Positions 1 to 9,038 of a DNA stretch of 55,284 nucleotides are shown here, piece by piece. The stretch comes from Betaproteobacteria bacterium. Its GTDB lineage: Bacteria; Pseudomonadota; Gammaproteobacteria; Burkholderiales; Burkholderiaceae_C. Location of the stretch: contig RGCL01000013.1 of the NCBI GenBank assembly GCA_009919175.1, forward strand, positions 1 through 55,284, written 5' to 3'. Both the position numbers and the translations under genes were made by a program. The notes under the pieces are model-generated. The model did not search any database. It saw only the letters and a program-made list of their open reading frames with translations, and had not been told where the DNA came from. How positions within the stretch are numbered: the first letter of the stretch is position 1; each line of letters starts with the position of its first letter.

Positions 1-1
1 G

Positions 2-322
2 ATTGAAGATAAATTATTAGAAATTGCTGCTTATACAATACCCGCTTTAATTACCGGCGGAGTAGCATTTGTGATGATGCAAAAATTCTATAACAGCGAA
101 GAAAGCAAACGCAAGTTTGAATTGCTAAGAGAAAATCAAAAACAAGCGCTACCTATTCGCTTGCAAGCCTATGAGCGAATGGTACTATTTTTAGAACGCA
201 TCAATCCTGCACAATTATTATTGCGTGTGGCGCCAATAGGAAAAAGCAAAGACGATTATGCTACTTTATTAACACATCAAATTCAAACCGAATTTGAACA
301 TAATTTATCGCAACAAATTTAC
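2..322 (+). CDS. Bacteroidota-like DUF7935-type protein, internal fragment (foreign to the rest of the window)
   Basis: The frame is open from base 2 with no start, so the 5' end lies outside the window. It begins with a hydrophobic stretch (AAYTIPALITGGVAF, about residues 8-22), followed by a charged helical region and ends around EFEHNLSQQIY. This pattern resembles a short membrane-anchored family I recall from Flavobacteria and other Bacteroidota (DUF7935-like); that assignment is from memory. The DNA is AT-rich with A/T-ending codons such as tta, att and aaa, unlike everything downstream. After about base 322 the frame runs into antisense MORN sequence and stops at 353-355. I read this as a piece of another organism's DNA joined in assembly, not a gene of this genome. 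Confidence 0.6.
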
Positions 323-662
323 CCTCAGCCCACAGGCCTGCTTGCAACACCTTGAAGCTGCGGTCCACCAAGGCACCCGTGCCGTGGTATTGGCCATTTT
401 GGAACTCGCCGATGTAGCGAAAGCCATTGGTGAACAAGGCTGAGCCCAAACCGCTGGGGACGCCTTGTTTGAACAGGCCCTCGTAGCGCATGCCCGAACT
501 CAACACCACAGACCCGGCGCAGTTGTGCCAACTTTGATAGGGACGACGGTCATCGCACAGGGGCTCTTGTGCCCAGGTGGGCATGAGTGTCAGGAGGAGG
601 GCAGCAAGCCCCAGCCACTTTCTCCAGATGCGCCAGGCGTTCACATCACCCTCTTGAATCAT
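323..662 (-). CDS. Exported MORN-repeat protein, C-terminus lost at the assembly join
   Basis: The N-terminus carries a signal peptide (hydrophobic run LGLAALLLTLMPTWAQ), then a Cys-containing linker (CDDRRPYQSWHNC) and two to three MORN-type repeats such as YEGLFKQGVPSGLG and YIGEFQNGQYHGTG. MORN repeats form beta-hairpin ladders in structural proteins. An ATG at 662 overlaps the upstream gene's stop (ATGA), but GTG at 644 has a better ribosome site (AAGAGG) and gives a more normal signal peptide. The native sequence reads as far as GLWAEGKF and then turns into AT-rich foreign DNA, so the 3' end is missing. The design resembles the MORN proteins at 39670-47990. Confidence 0.7.
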
Positions 663-1495
663 TCAACCTTGGCTTTTTGGATGGGAATATCCAGAATGCC
701 CAGTGTTTCGGAAAGCTCTTTGTACAAGGCGGTGTAAATGCGAGCGTCATAGGTGGGCCTGCTCAGGCCGTCGGTGATGCGAACACGCACCCCCAGATTT
801 TTCGGGTCATCGGTATCCAGATCCACAGTGAAGCTGCCAACACCTTGTACAAAGTCGGCAAACAAAGGCGCCTTGGTGCCAACGCAGTTGATCTTGTCGC
901 TACCGATTGGAATGAACGTGCCCGCGCCGTTTTCGCACAGTTCCTTGACAGCTTTGCCAAAGTTCTTGGCATTGGTGGAATAGAGCCTGCTTTGCAATAC
1001 ACGAAGCTCCAGAGTTGAAGGGGGCGTGCCACCAATGGTGATGGGCGCACGCAAGGCCGCACCGGGTGGGCCAACCAGGTCCGTCATGGCGGCTTGCTGG
1101 CAAATCGGAAAGGCCAACTCTTTGCCCAAATATGCATGCTGGGCATTGGCGAATTTTTGGGCTGCTGTGCTGCGTCCCACCAGGGATTTGCCAGGCCCCA
1201 GGCCTTTGAAGAGCTCAAACGAAGCAACCTCGCCGGAGCCGTCCTTGCAATTGAGCCTGACTTGCGCGGCAATGGTTTGATAGGTGATGTCCTTGGCCTG
1301 TAGGGGTTCGGAGATCTCGATGATCAGGGGGAAACGGATGGTGTCTGGAGCAGCTTTTTCGATTTGCTGAGCGGTGACGGTGAAGGTGAATTCAAGATTC
1401 CCTTCCTTCTTCTTCATCGCAATGTTTGCGCTCGAAGCCACACTGGCCACAGAGAGTCCCGCCACGAGTAGGGAGAGGAATCGGATCATGTGCAT
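659..1495 (-). CDS. Secreted protein of unknown function
   Basis: About 278 residues from the ATG at 1495 (ATG 1489 is an alternative). The start lies just inside a good signal peptide (MIRFLSLLVAGLSVASVASS). An upstream in-frame extension would run through the tRNA-Ser gene and is rejected. The mature protein has four or five cysteines and no domain I recognise. It is rich in beta-prone segments such as NLEFTFTVTAQQ and GVRVRITDG. Its stop overlaps the start of the MORN gene by four bases, so the two are probably co-transcribed and both exported. Confidence 0.7.
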   Translation of the reverse strand: MHMIRFLSLLVAGLSVASVASSANIAMKKKEGNLEFTFTVTAQQIEKAAPDTIRFPLIIEISEPLQAKDITYQTIAAQVRLNCKDGSGEVASFELFKGLGPGKSLVGRSTAAQKFANAQHAYLGKELAFPICQQAAMTDLVGPPGAALRAPITIGGTPPSTLELRVLQSRLYSTNAKNFGKAVKELCENGAGTFIPIGSDKINCVGTKAPLFADFVQGVGSFTVDLDTDDPKNLGVRVRITDGLSRPTYDARIYTALYKELSETLGILDIPIQKAKVE

Positions 1496-1514
1496 GCTCG
1501 TCAAAATAAAAACT

Positions 1515-1543
1515 ATTCTATCTAGGCCAGATTTCCCCGTAAA
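1515..1543 (-). promoter_or_regulatory. Candidate sigma-70 promoter for the secreted protein/MORN pair
   Basis: On the minus strand TTTACG (1543-1538) and TAGAAT (1520-1515) are separated by 17 bases, 20 bases upstream of the ATG at 1495. This is a 4/6 and 5/6 match to the sigma-70 consensus, found by eye only. Confidence 0.4.
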
Positions 1544-1577
1544 AGGGGAGAAATCACTGGAATGGGCGACGGCAATG

Positions 1578-1668
1578 TGGCGGAGAGAGCGGGATTCGAA
1601 CCCGCGGTGGGCTATTAACCCACACACGCTTTCCAGGCGTGCGACTTAAACCACTCATCCATCTCTCC
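1578..1668 (-). tRNA. tRNA-Ser (anticodon GGA)
   Basis: Read on the minus strand, the 7-bp acceptor stem pairs GGAGAGA with TCTCTCC, followed by G and an encoded CCA (1580-1578). The anticodon stem CACGC/GCGTG encloses CTGGAAA, giving anticodon GGA for UCC/UCU codons. The long variable arm (TGTGGGTTAATAGCCCAC) is typical of serine tRNAs, and the T arm GCGGGTTCGAATCCCGC is intact. Confidence 0.95.
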
Positions 1669-1744
1669 GGAAGCGGGCATTCTAGCAGTGACGGGAGTAC
1701 ACTTTCTGCGTTTTTCTCTTGTCTTGTCGGTACTGGAGTTCCGC

Positions 1745-4036
1745 ATGAAATTTCGTTTTCCCATCGTCATCATCGACGAGGACTTCCGTTCCGAGAACAC
1801 ATCGGGTTCAGGCATCCGCGCCCTGGCACAAGCCATCGAGGGAGAGGGCTTTGAGGTCATGGGGGTCACCAGTTACGGCGACTTGAGCCAATTTGCCCAG
1901 CAGCAGTCCAGAGCCAGCGCCTTCATCCTCTCCATCGACGACGAAGAATTCTCCCCCGGTCCTGACGAGGACTTGGCCGTGGTGAATCTGCGCAATTTCA
2001 TCGAGCTGGTGCGTCGCAAGAACACCGATGTGCCGCTGTATGTCTACGGCGAGACCAAAACCTCCAGGCATTTGCCCAACGACATCCTGCGCGAGCTGCA
2101 TGGCTTCATTCACATGTTTGAGGACACGCCAGAGTTTGTGGCCAAGCACATCATCCGTGAAGCCAAGAGCTACCTCGAGGGCGTTCAGCCGCCCTTTTTC
2201 AAAGCCTTGCTCGACTATGCAGAAGACGGTTCCTACTCCTGGCATTGCCCGGGGCACTCCGGTGGCGTGGCCTTTCTCAAAAGCCCGGTGGGGCAGATGT
2301 ATCACCAGTTTTATGGCGAGAACATGCTGCGGGCTGATGTCTGCAACGCGGTCGAGGAGCTGGGGCAGCTGCTCGACCACAACGGTGCCATTGGGGAGAG
2401 CGAGCGCAATGCGGCTCGCATCTTCAATGCCGACCATTGCTTTTTCGTGACCAATGGCACGTCCACCTCCAACAAGATGGTGTGGCACCACGCGGTGGCA
2501 CCTGGCGATGTGGTGGTGGTCGATCGCAATTGCCACAAGTCGGTGCTTCACGCCATCATCATGACGGGTGCGATTCCGGTTTTTCTCAAGCCCACCCGAA
2601 ACCACTACGGCATCATCGGGCCGATTGCCGAGTCTGACTTCTCGCCCGAGTCCATTCAGGCCTTGATCAAGGCCAATCCCTTGCTCAAGGGGCGCGATGC
2701 AAAAAGCCTCAAGCCACGCATCCTCACCCTCACGCAATCGACTTATGACGGCGTGCTCTACAACACCGAGCGCATCAAACAGCTGCTCGATGGCTATGTG
2801 CCCAACCTGCACTTTGACGAGGCCTGGCTGCCCCATGCAGCGTTTCACCCTTTTTATGGTCCCTACCATGCCATGGGCAAGAAGCGCACACGCCCTGAGC
2901 ATTCGGTGGTCTATGCGACACAGTCCATCCACAAGCTGCTGGCGGGCATCAGCCAGGCCAGCCACGTGCTGGTGCAGGATGCGCAAAACCAAAAGCTCGA
3001 TACGCATTTGTTCAATGAATCCTTCCTGATGCACACCAGCACCAGCCCCCAGTACAGCATCATTGCCAGCTGCGATGTGGCGGCCGCCATGATGGAGCCA
3101 CCCGGTGGCACGGCGCTGGTGGAGGAGAGCATTTACGAGGCGCTGGACTTTCGCCGTGCCATGCACAAGGTCGATGAGGAATATGGCAACGACTGGTGGT
3201 TCAAGGTCTGGGGTCCTGACATCCAGGGTGACGATGGCATTGGCACGGCCGATGTCTGGGTGCTCAAGGGGGAGCAAAAGTTGCGTCGCAACGGCAAGCG
3301 TTCGCCCGACAGCTGGCATGGCTTTGGCAATCTGGCCGAAGGCTTCAACATGCTCGACCCCATCAAGGCCACGGTGGTCACGCCTGGCCTGGACCTCAAT
3401 GGGCAGTTTCATGAAAACGGCATTCCCGCGAGCATCGTGACCAAGTTCTTGTCCGAGCACGGCGTGATCGTCGAGAAGACCGGCCTCTACAGCTTTTTCA
3501 TCATGTTCACCATTGGCATCACCAAGGGGCGCTGGAATTCCTTGCTGACAGCCTTGCAGCAGTTCAAGGATGACTACGACAAGAACCAGATGATGTGGCG
3601 CATCATGCCCGAGTTCTGTGCCAAACATCCCCAGTACGAGCGCATGGGTCTGCGCGATTTGTGCCAGCTCATCCACTCCCTCTACGCCAAGTACGACATT
3701 GCTCGCCTCACCACAGAGATCTACCTCACCGATCTCAAGCCGGCCATGAAGCCCAGTGATGCCTTTGCCCAGATCGCCCACCGCAACACCGAGCGTGTGC
3801 CGGTGGACAAACTGGTGGGGCGTGTGGCCACCAGCCTGATCACACCCTATCCCCCAGGCATCCCTTTGCTCATTCCTGGTGAGGTCTTCAACAAGCGCAT
3901 CGTCGACTACCTGAAGTTTTCTCGCGAGTTCAATCGCCAGTTGCCCGGCTTCGAGACCGACATCCATGGTCTGGTCGAGCAAACCGACGACAACGGCAAT
4001 CTGGGTTTGTATGCCGACTGTGTCCGACACGCCTGA
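1745..4036 (+). CDS. Arginine/lysine/ornithine decarboxylase (PLP fold I, prokaryotic group III)
   Basis: 763 residues, the usual length of AdiA/LdcC/SpeC-type decarboxylases. These enzymes remove CO2 from arginine, lysine or ornithine to give agmatine, cadaverine or putrescine. An N-terminal response-regulator-like wing (about 1-130, FPIVIIDEDF) precedes the PLP-binding core. The substrate/PLP motif WHCPGHSGG lies near residue 170, DEAW near 360, and the PLP lysine is in SIHK at about residue 397. ATG 1745 is chosen because KFRFPIVIIDEDF matches the family N-terminus and GGAG lies about 8 bases upstream. Substrate specificity cannot be read by eye. An EamA transporter overlaps its 3' end. 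Confidence 0.9.
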   Translation: MKFRFPIVIIDEDFRSENTSGSGIRALAQAIEGEGFEVMGVTSYGDLSQFAQQQSRASAFILSIDDEEFSPGPDEDLAVVNLRNFIELVRRKNTDVPLYVYGETKTSRHLPNDILRELHGFIHMFEDTPEFVAKHIIREAKSYLEGVQPPFFKALLDYAEDGSYSWHCPGHSGGVAFLKSPVGQMYHQFYGENMLRADVCNAVEELGQLLDHNGAIGESERNAARIFNADHCFFVTNGTSTSNKMVWHHAVAPGDVVVVDRNCHKSVLHAIIMTGAIPVFLKPTRNHYGIIGPIAESDFSPESIQALIKANPLLKGRDAKSLKPRILTLTQSTYDGVLYNTERIKQLLDGYVPNLHFDEAWLPHAAFHPFYGPYHAMGKKRTRPEHSVVYATQSIHKLLAGISQASHVLVQDAQNQKLDTHLFNESFLMHTSTSPQYSIIASCDVAAAMMEPPGGTALVEESIYEALDFRRAMHKVDEEYGNDWWFKVWGPDIQGDDGIGTADVWVLKGEQKLRRNGKRSPDSWHGFGNLAEGFNMLDPIKATVVTPGLDLNGQFHENGIPASIVTKFLSEHGVIVEKTGLYSFFIMFTIGITKGRWNSLLTALQQFKDDYDKNQMMWRIMPEFCAKHPQYERMGLRDLCQLIHSLYAKYDIARLTTEIYLTDLKPAMKPSDAFAQIAHRNTERVPVDKLVGRVATSLITPYPPGIPLLIPGEVFNKRIVDYLKFSREFNRQLPGFETDIHGLVEQTDDNGNLGLYADCVRHA

Positions 4037-4937
4037 GCACGCCGAGCGCCTCAGGCGCTTGGCCCTTGTGAGCCTGTGGATCTTTCCTGTCCTTTGGACA
4101 GTCAATCTGTTGGTGGCCCGCGTTGCCCCTGGGGTGATCTCGCCCAACATGCTGGCGCTGGGTCGATGGGGTTTGGTGGGCGCTTTTCTGGCCTTTGTCA
4201 CCCGCCGTGAACTCTGGGACAAACGACACATCGTTCGCGCCCATGCTTGGCGCTACGTGATCCTTGGCGCCTGCGGCATGTGGATTTGCGGAGCCTGGGT
4301 CTACCTGGCCGGACAAACCACCCAGGCACTCAACATTTCACTGATTTATTCCAGCTCCCCTGTGCTCATTGCCATCGGGGCGGTGTGGTTCATGAAGGAA
4401 AGCATGGGGCCGCCGCAGATCGCTGGGGTCGTCCTGTGCCTGGTGGGCGTGGTCCATGTGATCGTCAAAGGCCAGTGGCAGCAGTTGCAAGCGGTGGAGT
4501 TCACCACGGGTGACGCTTGGATTGCGGCCGCCTCCTTGGCCTGGGCTGCTTACACCTTGCTGCAAAAGCACTGGAAGTCCGAGTTCAGTGCGAGCGCCCA
4601 CCTGGCCCTGATTTGCTGGGGTGGGGTGTTGGTCATCGCGCCCTTTGCCTTGCTGGAGGCGACCGTCTGGGGCATGCCCGACTGGAGCATGAAAGCCACC
4701 TGGATGGTCCTGTCCACAGCCCTGTTTCCAGGGCTGGGGGCTTACTGGATGTACGGCTGGACGCAGCGCATCCTGGGGGCGAGCAAGGTGTCGGTCACCT
4801 TGTTCTTGGGGCCGCTTTACACCGCGATCATGGCCACTCTGGTGTTGCAAGAGGCCTTGAGCACCCATCACTTTGTGGGTGCGGCGCTGATTTTGCCGGG
4901 CGTGGCCTTGGTGACCCTGGTCAAGGCGCGCCGCTAG
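4011..4937 (+). CDS. EamA/DMT-family inner-membrane transporter
   Basis: About 308 residues with some ten hydrophobic segments and two EamA halves. Family motifs include SLIYSSSPVLIAIGAVWFMKE in the first half and LFLGPLYTAIMATLVLQE in the second. Members export small metabolites, often amino acids. The start is inside the 3' end of the decarboxylase gene (ATG 4011; GTG 4020 is also possible), giving a 26-base overlap and probable translational coupling. An export role linked to the decarboxylase substrate or product is inference from position only. Confidence 0.85.
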   Translation: MPTVSDTPEHAERLRRLALVSLWIFPVLWTVNLLVARVAPGVISPNMLALGRWGLVGAFLAFVTRRELWDKRHIVRAHAWRYVILGACGMWICGAWVYLAGQTTQALNISLIYSSSPVLIAIGAVWFMKESMGPPQIAGVVLCLVGVVHVIVKGQWQQLQAVEFTTGDAWIAAASLAWAAYTLLQKHWKSEFSASAHLALICWGGVLVIAPFALLEATVWGMPDWSMKATWMVLSTALFPGLGAYWMYGWTQRILGASKVSVTLFLGPLYTAIMATLVLQEALSTHHFVGAALILPGVALVTLVKARR

Positions 4938-4969
4938 TCGCACCGCCTAGGCCGCGATCTCAATCTGAC

Positions 4970-5605
4970 TCAGGCCGCAGCCTGCAAGCCGTTGGCGAAA
5001 TGGGTGGCCATGCGCTGCGCAGCCAATTCGGGATTGCGGTCGAGCAGGGCTTGCACAAGGCCTTCATGCTCCTTGAGGGACTGATCGATGCGACCTTCCT
5101 TGAGCAAGGAGTGGTGCCGGTTGAGTTTCATCACCTTGCGCAAATCATTCACCATGTTCAGTCGCCAGCGGTTGTTGGCCATTTCGAGCAGGCGAAGGTG
5201 GAACTGTTCATTGATGCTGAAAAAAGCCTCGGTGTGTTCGATGTTCTGCGCCAGTTGGTCATGCAACTGAGCGAGTTCCTGCAATTGCTGATCACTGGCT
5301 TGGCTGGCGACGGCGCGCGCCGCATCCGACTCCAGCAGGCTGAGCAGGTGGTAGACATCCATGAGGTCTTTCTCGCTGACCTCGGTGACATAGGCGCCAC
5401 GGCGCAATTTCATGGTGACCAGCCCTTCGGTGGCCAAGACCTTGAGGGCTTCACGCAGCGGGGTGCGGCTGATGCCCAGGGACTCCGCGATGCGGATTTC
5501 GTCGATCCAACTGCCTGGCTCCAAGGTGCGCTCAAAGATTTGCTGACGCAGGCGTTCGGCCACGTCTTCATAAAGGGGGCGCTGGTTCAAGGCGGAGACA
5601 GTCAT
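4970..5605 (-). CDS. GntR-family regulator with FCD domain
   Basis: 211 residues. The N-terminal winged helix contains LYEDVAERLRQQIFERTLEPG and the recognition helix ISRTPLREALKVLATEGLV, both diagnostic of GntR. The C-terminal part is an all-helical FCD ligand domain with metal/ligand-type residues in INEQFH and HHSLL. It is divergent from the methylmalonyl-CoA mutase operon, so it probably senses an intermediate of propionate or branched amino acid breakdown and controls that operon (inference). ATG 5605 is chosen over an in-frame TTG at 5611. Confidence 0.88.
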   Translation of the reverse strand: MTVSALNQRPLYEDVAERLRQQIFERTLEPGSWIDEIRIAESLGISRTPLREALKVLATEGLVTMKLRRGAYVTEVSEKDLMDVYHLLSLLESDAARAVASQASDQQLQELAQLHDQLAQNIEHTEAFFSINEQFHLRLLEMANNRWRLNMVNDLRKVMKLNRHHSLLKEGRIDQSLKEHEGLVQALLDRNPELAAQRMATHFANGLQAAA

Positions 5606-5636
5606 GCTCAAAATTCTAAAGGAAATGTGATTCTGA

Positions 5637-5652
5637 ATTCATAATTATGAAT
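5637..5652. promoter_or_regulatory. Perfect 16-bp palindrome, probable GntR operator
   Basis: ATTCATAATTATGAAT is a perfect inverted repeat in the 145-base gap between the GntR gene and the mutase gene. It sits just upstream of a candidate -10 element for the mutase operon (TACACT, 5655-5660), where a bound repressor would block RNA polymerase. Short AT-rich palindromes of this size are typical FCD-GntR operators. Binding itself is inferred. Confidence 0.6.
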
Positions 5653-5750
5653 GATACACTTGGAATCCATGCCCAGCCAACCTGCACTTGTCAGGAATCC
5701 AGGGGGCGATTCAGATCAGAATTTAGACACATCCTGCAAAGAGTCACACC

Positions 5751-7907
5751 ATGAGCGATGCCAAATCCGAATTCAAAACGGCCACGATGGCGCAATGGGT
5801 CCAGGCGGCCCAGAAGTCTGCCCCGCAGGGTCAACTGGACAAGCTGAACTGGGTCACCCCAGACGGCATCGTGGTCAAACCCCTCTATACCGCGCAGGAC
5901 ACCCAGAGCCTGCCGCATGCCAACACCTTGCCTGGTTTTGAGCCCTTTTTGCGTGGTCCTCAGGCCACCATGTATGCGGTGCGCCCCTGGACCATTCGGC
6001 AATACGCGGGCTTTTCCACGGCAGAGGAGTCCAACGCCTTCTACCGCAAGGCCTTGGATGCGGGTGGGCAGGGCGTTTCTGTGGCCTTTGATCTGGCCAC
6101 GCACCGTGGCTATGACTCCGACCACCCCCGCGTGACCGGGGACGTGGGCAAGGCGGGTGTGGCCATCGACTCGGTGGAGGACATGAAGATCCTCTTCAAT
6201 GGCATTCCTCTGGACAAGGTGTCGGTCTCCATGACCATGAATGGCGCGGTGTTGCCTGTGCTTGCCGGTTACGTGGTGGCCGCAGAAGAGCAGGGCGTGT
6301 CGCAGGACAAGCTCTCGGGGACGATCCAGAACGACATCCTCAAGGAGTTCATGGTTCGCAACACCTACATCTATCCGCCCGAGCCCTCGATGAAGATCAT
6401 TGGCGACATCATCGAGTACACCGCCCAGCACATGCCCAAGTTCAATTCGATTTCGATCTCGGGCTATCACATGCAGGAAGCCGGTGCCAATCAGGCGCTG
6501 GAGATGGCTTTCACCCTGGCCGATGGCAAGGAATACGTCAAGACCGCCCTGGCCAAGGGCATGGATGTGGACGATTTCGCCGGTCGTCTGTCGTTCTTCT
6601 GGGCTGTGGGCATGAATTTCTATCTTGAAATTGCCAAGATGCGCGCCGCCCGTCTCTTGTGGTGCCGGATCATGAAGGGCTTCAATGCCAAAAACCCCAA
6701 GAGCCTGATGCTGCGCACGCACAGCCAAACCTCGGGCTGGTCATTGACCGAGCAAGATCCCTACAACAACGTGGTGCGCACCACCATCGAGGCCATGGCA
6801 GCGGTGTTTGGTGGCACCCAGTCCTTGCACACCAACTCATTTGACGAGGCCATTGCCCTGCCCACCGAATTCAGCGCCCGCATTGCCCGCAACACGCAAA
6901 TCATCATCCAGGAAGAGACCCACATCACCAACGTGATCGACCCTTGGGCGGGCTCGTACATGATGGAAAGCCTGACCCAGGAAATGGCCGACAAGGCCTG
7001 GGCCATCATCGAGGAAGTCGACGCCATGGGGGGCATGACGCGCGCGGTGGACAGCGGCTGGGCCAAACTCAAGATCGAAGCGGCTGCCGCAGAAAAGCAA
7101 GCCCGCATCGACTCGGGCAAAGATGTGATCGTTGGTGTCAACAAGTACAAGCTGGCCAAAGAAGATCCGGTTGAAATCCTGGAAGTCGACAACGTCAAAG
7201 TGCGAGAGGCACAGATTGCCCGGCTCAAGTCCGTCAAAGCCAAGCGCGACAACGCAGCTGTTGCCGCTGCCCTGGAGGCACTGACCCAGGCCGCCCAAAG
7301 CGGACAGGGCAATTTGCTGGACTTGTCCATTCAGGCCATCCGCTTGCGTGCAACCGTGGGTGAAGTCTCGGATGCTTTGGAAAAGGTTTACGGGCGCCAT
7401 CGCGCCGATACGCAAAAGGTGACTGGTGTGTACGCTGCCGCTTATGACTCTGCCGAGGGCTGGGAACAGCTCAAGAAAGAAATCGCAGGTTTCGCTGACA
7501 AAGAAGGCCGCCGTCCCCGCGTGATGATTGCCAAATTGGGGCAAGACGGCCATGACCGGGGCGCCAAAGTGGTGGCCACTGCGTTTGCGGATCTGGGTTT
7601 TGATGTGGACATGGGACCTCTGTTCCAGACCCCGGAGGAATGTGCGCGCCAGGCCATCGAGAACGATGTGCATGCGGTGGGCATCTCCACCTTGGCAGCG
7701 GGGCACAAAACCCTGGTGCCGGCCATCATCGCGGAGCTCAAAAAGCAAGGTGCCAATGACATCGTGGTGTTCGTGGGCGGGGTCATTCCCCGCCAGGACT
7801 ACGACTTTTTGTATGAGGCTGGGGTCAAGGGCATTTACGGTCCAGGCACACCCATTCCGGCCAGTGCCAAGGATGTGCTCGAACAGATCAAGCTGTCATT
7901 GGGTTGA
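5751..7907 (+). CDS. mcm: Methylmalonyl-CoA mutase, single-chain homodimeric form
   Basis: 718 residues. It converts (R)-methylmalonyl-CoA to succinyl-CoA using adenosylcobalamin. The N-terminal TIM barrel binds CoA ([48 protein letters not shown] is the conserved core near residues 60-130). The C-terminal B12 domain carries DGHDRG at 599-604, where His601 should be the axial cobalt ligand, followed by [11 protein letters not shown] and FVGGVIP. Both domains are in one polypeptide, unlike two-subunit or split mutases. It leads a five-gene operon whose products finish the propionyl-CoA pathway. Confidence 0.97.
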   Translation: MSDAKSEFKTATMAQWVQAAQKSAPQGQLDKLNWVTPDGIVVKPLYTAQDTQSLPHANTLPGFEPFLRGPQATMYAVRPWTIRQYAGFSTAEESNAFYRKALDAGGQGVSVAFDLATHRGYDSDHPRVTGDVGKAGVAIDSVEDMKILFNGIPLDKVSVSMTMNGAVLPVLAGYVVAAEEQGVSQDKLSGTIQNDILKEFMVRNTYIYPPEPSMKIIGDIIEYTAQHMPKFNSISISGYHMQEAGANQALEMAFTLADGKEYVKTALAKGMDVDDFAGRLSFFWAVGMNFYLEIAKMRAARLLWCRIMKGFNAKNPKSLMLRTHSQTSGWSLTEQDPYNNVVRTTIEAMAAVFGGTQSLHTNSFDEAIALPTEFSARIARNTQIIIQEETHITNVIDPWAGSYMMESLTQEMADKAWAIIEEVDAMGGMTRAVDSGWAKLKIEAAAAEKQARIDSGKDVIVGVNKYKLAKEDPVEILEVDNVKVREAQIARLKSVKAKRDNAAVAAALEALTQAAQSGQGNLLDLSIQAIRLRATVGEVSDALEKVYGRHRADTQKVTGVYAAAYDSAEGWEQLKKEIAGFADKEGRRPRVMIAKLGQDGHDRGAKVVATAFADLGFDVDMGPLFQTPEECARQAIENDVHAVGISTLAAGHKTLVPAIIAELKKQGANDIVVFVGGVIPRQDYDFLYEAGVKGIYGPGTPIPASAKDVLEQIKLSLG

Positions 7908-7935
7908 ACCTGCCACTGGCTTGCCCACCATCGTC

Positions 7936-9000
7936 ATGAACCCGTCTTCCGCCGACGTGCCCCGCAAGACTGCGATGCCCCCCGAGGTCATCTTGCAGCA
8001 TGTGCTGCATGGTGAAGACGTGCTTCAGCGCAGGGCCATGGCCAAGGCCATCACCTTGCTGGAGTCCACTCGCGCCGATCACCGCGCCCAGGGCGACGCC
8101 TTGCTCACGGGCTTGCTGCCTGCAACTGGCAAAGCCTTTCGAATTGGCATCAGCGGCGTGCCGGGCGTGGGCAAGTCCACCCTCATCGAAAACTTTGGCC
8201 TCTACCTCATCGAGCAGGGACATCGCGTGGCCGTGCTGGCCATCGATCCGTCCTCCACCTTGAGCGGTGGCTCCATACTGGGCGACAAGACCCGCATGGA
8301 GCGGCTGTCGGTGCATCCCAAGGCCTACATCCGACCCAGCCCATCCAGTGGCAATCTCGGCGGTGTGGCGGAGAAGACCCGCGAGGCCATGCTGATTTGC
8401 GAGGCCGCAGGCTATGACGTGGTCATCGTCGAGACCGTGGGGGTGGGCCAAAGTGAAATCGCTGTGGCCAACATGACCGATGTCTTTGTGCTGCTGCAAT
8501 TGCCCAATGCGGGTGACGACTTGCAGGCCATCAAAAAAGGCGTGATGGAGTTGGCCGACCTGGTACTCATCAACAAGGCCGACATTGATCCCGACGCGGC
8601 CACGCGCGCACAAGCGCAGATCACCAGCGCCTTGCGCTTGTTGGGCATGCACGGTCATCCGGATCGCTGCGCAGCGGCGCATGGGGGAGAAGACGCCCCA
8701 GCGGCCTGGACCGCCCAAGTCATGCCCATCAGTGCCTTGCAGGCCAAAGGCTTGGCCCCGTTGTGGCAAGCACTGTGTCAGTTCCAGCACCTGCAGCAAG
8801 CCCGGGGTGAATGGTCGGCTCACCGACAGCAGCAAGCCCTGGCGTGGATGTGGGAGCGCATCCACAGCGAACTGGTTCATCACTTTCGAGAGCACACCCA
8901 GGTCAAAGCGATGTTGCCGGCCTTGCAGCAACAAGTGCTGGCCGGTGAGATCGCCCCCTCCACCGCTGCGCGGCAGTTGCTGGCCGCGCAAAAGACCTGA
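7936..9000 (+). CDS. meaB: MeaB/ArgK G-protein chaperone of methylmalonyl-CoA mutase
   Basis: 354 residues from ATG 7936, 28 bases after the mutase stop. MeaB protects the mutase from inactivation and gates cofactor loading with GTP hydrolysis. Walker A is GVPGVGKST (74-82). The later motifs [24 protein letters not shown] and the NKAD guanine-specificity motif match the MeaB/ArgK family of P-loop GTPases. The family is often misnamed LAO/AO transport kinase. Location directly after its client supports the call. Confidence 0.95.
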   Translation: MNPSSADVPRKTAMPPEVILQHVLHGEDVLQRRAMAKAITLLESTRADHRAQGDALLTGLLPATGKAFRIGISGVPGVGKSTLIENFGLYLIEQGHRVAVLAIDPSSTLSGGSILGDKTRMERLSVHPKAYIRPSPSSGNLGGVAEKTREAMLICEAAGYDVVIVETVGVGQSEIAVANMTDVFVLLQLPNAGDDLQAIKKGVMELADLVLINKADIDPDAATRAQAQITSALRLLGMHGHPDRCAAAHGGEDAPAAWTAQVMPISALQAKGLAPLWQALCQFQHLQQARGEWSAHRQQQALAWMWERIHSELVHHFREHTQVKAMLPALQQQVLAGEIAPSTAARQLLAAQKT

Positions 9001-9038
9001 TCCTTCAACGACCCCCATTTTTCCCCGGAGAGCATCCC

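Noticed and set aside
1496-1627. In-frame N-terminal extension of the secreted protein into the tRNA-Ser gene
   Set aside because: It would overlap a well-formed tRNA, lacks a ribosome site and would bury the signal peptide.
1808-4231. An 807-codon open frame antisense to the decarboxylase and start of the transporter gene
   Set aside because: The opposite strand encodes a clear full-length decarboxylase with all motifs; the antisense frame has no recognisable domain and reflects GC-rich codon bias.
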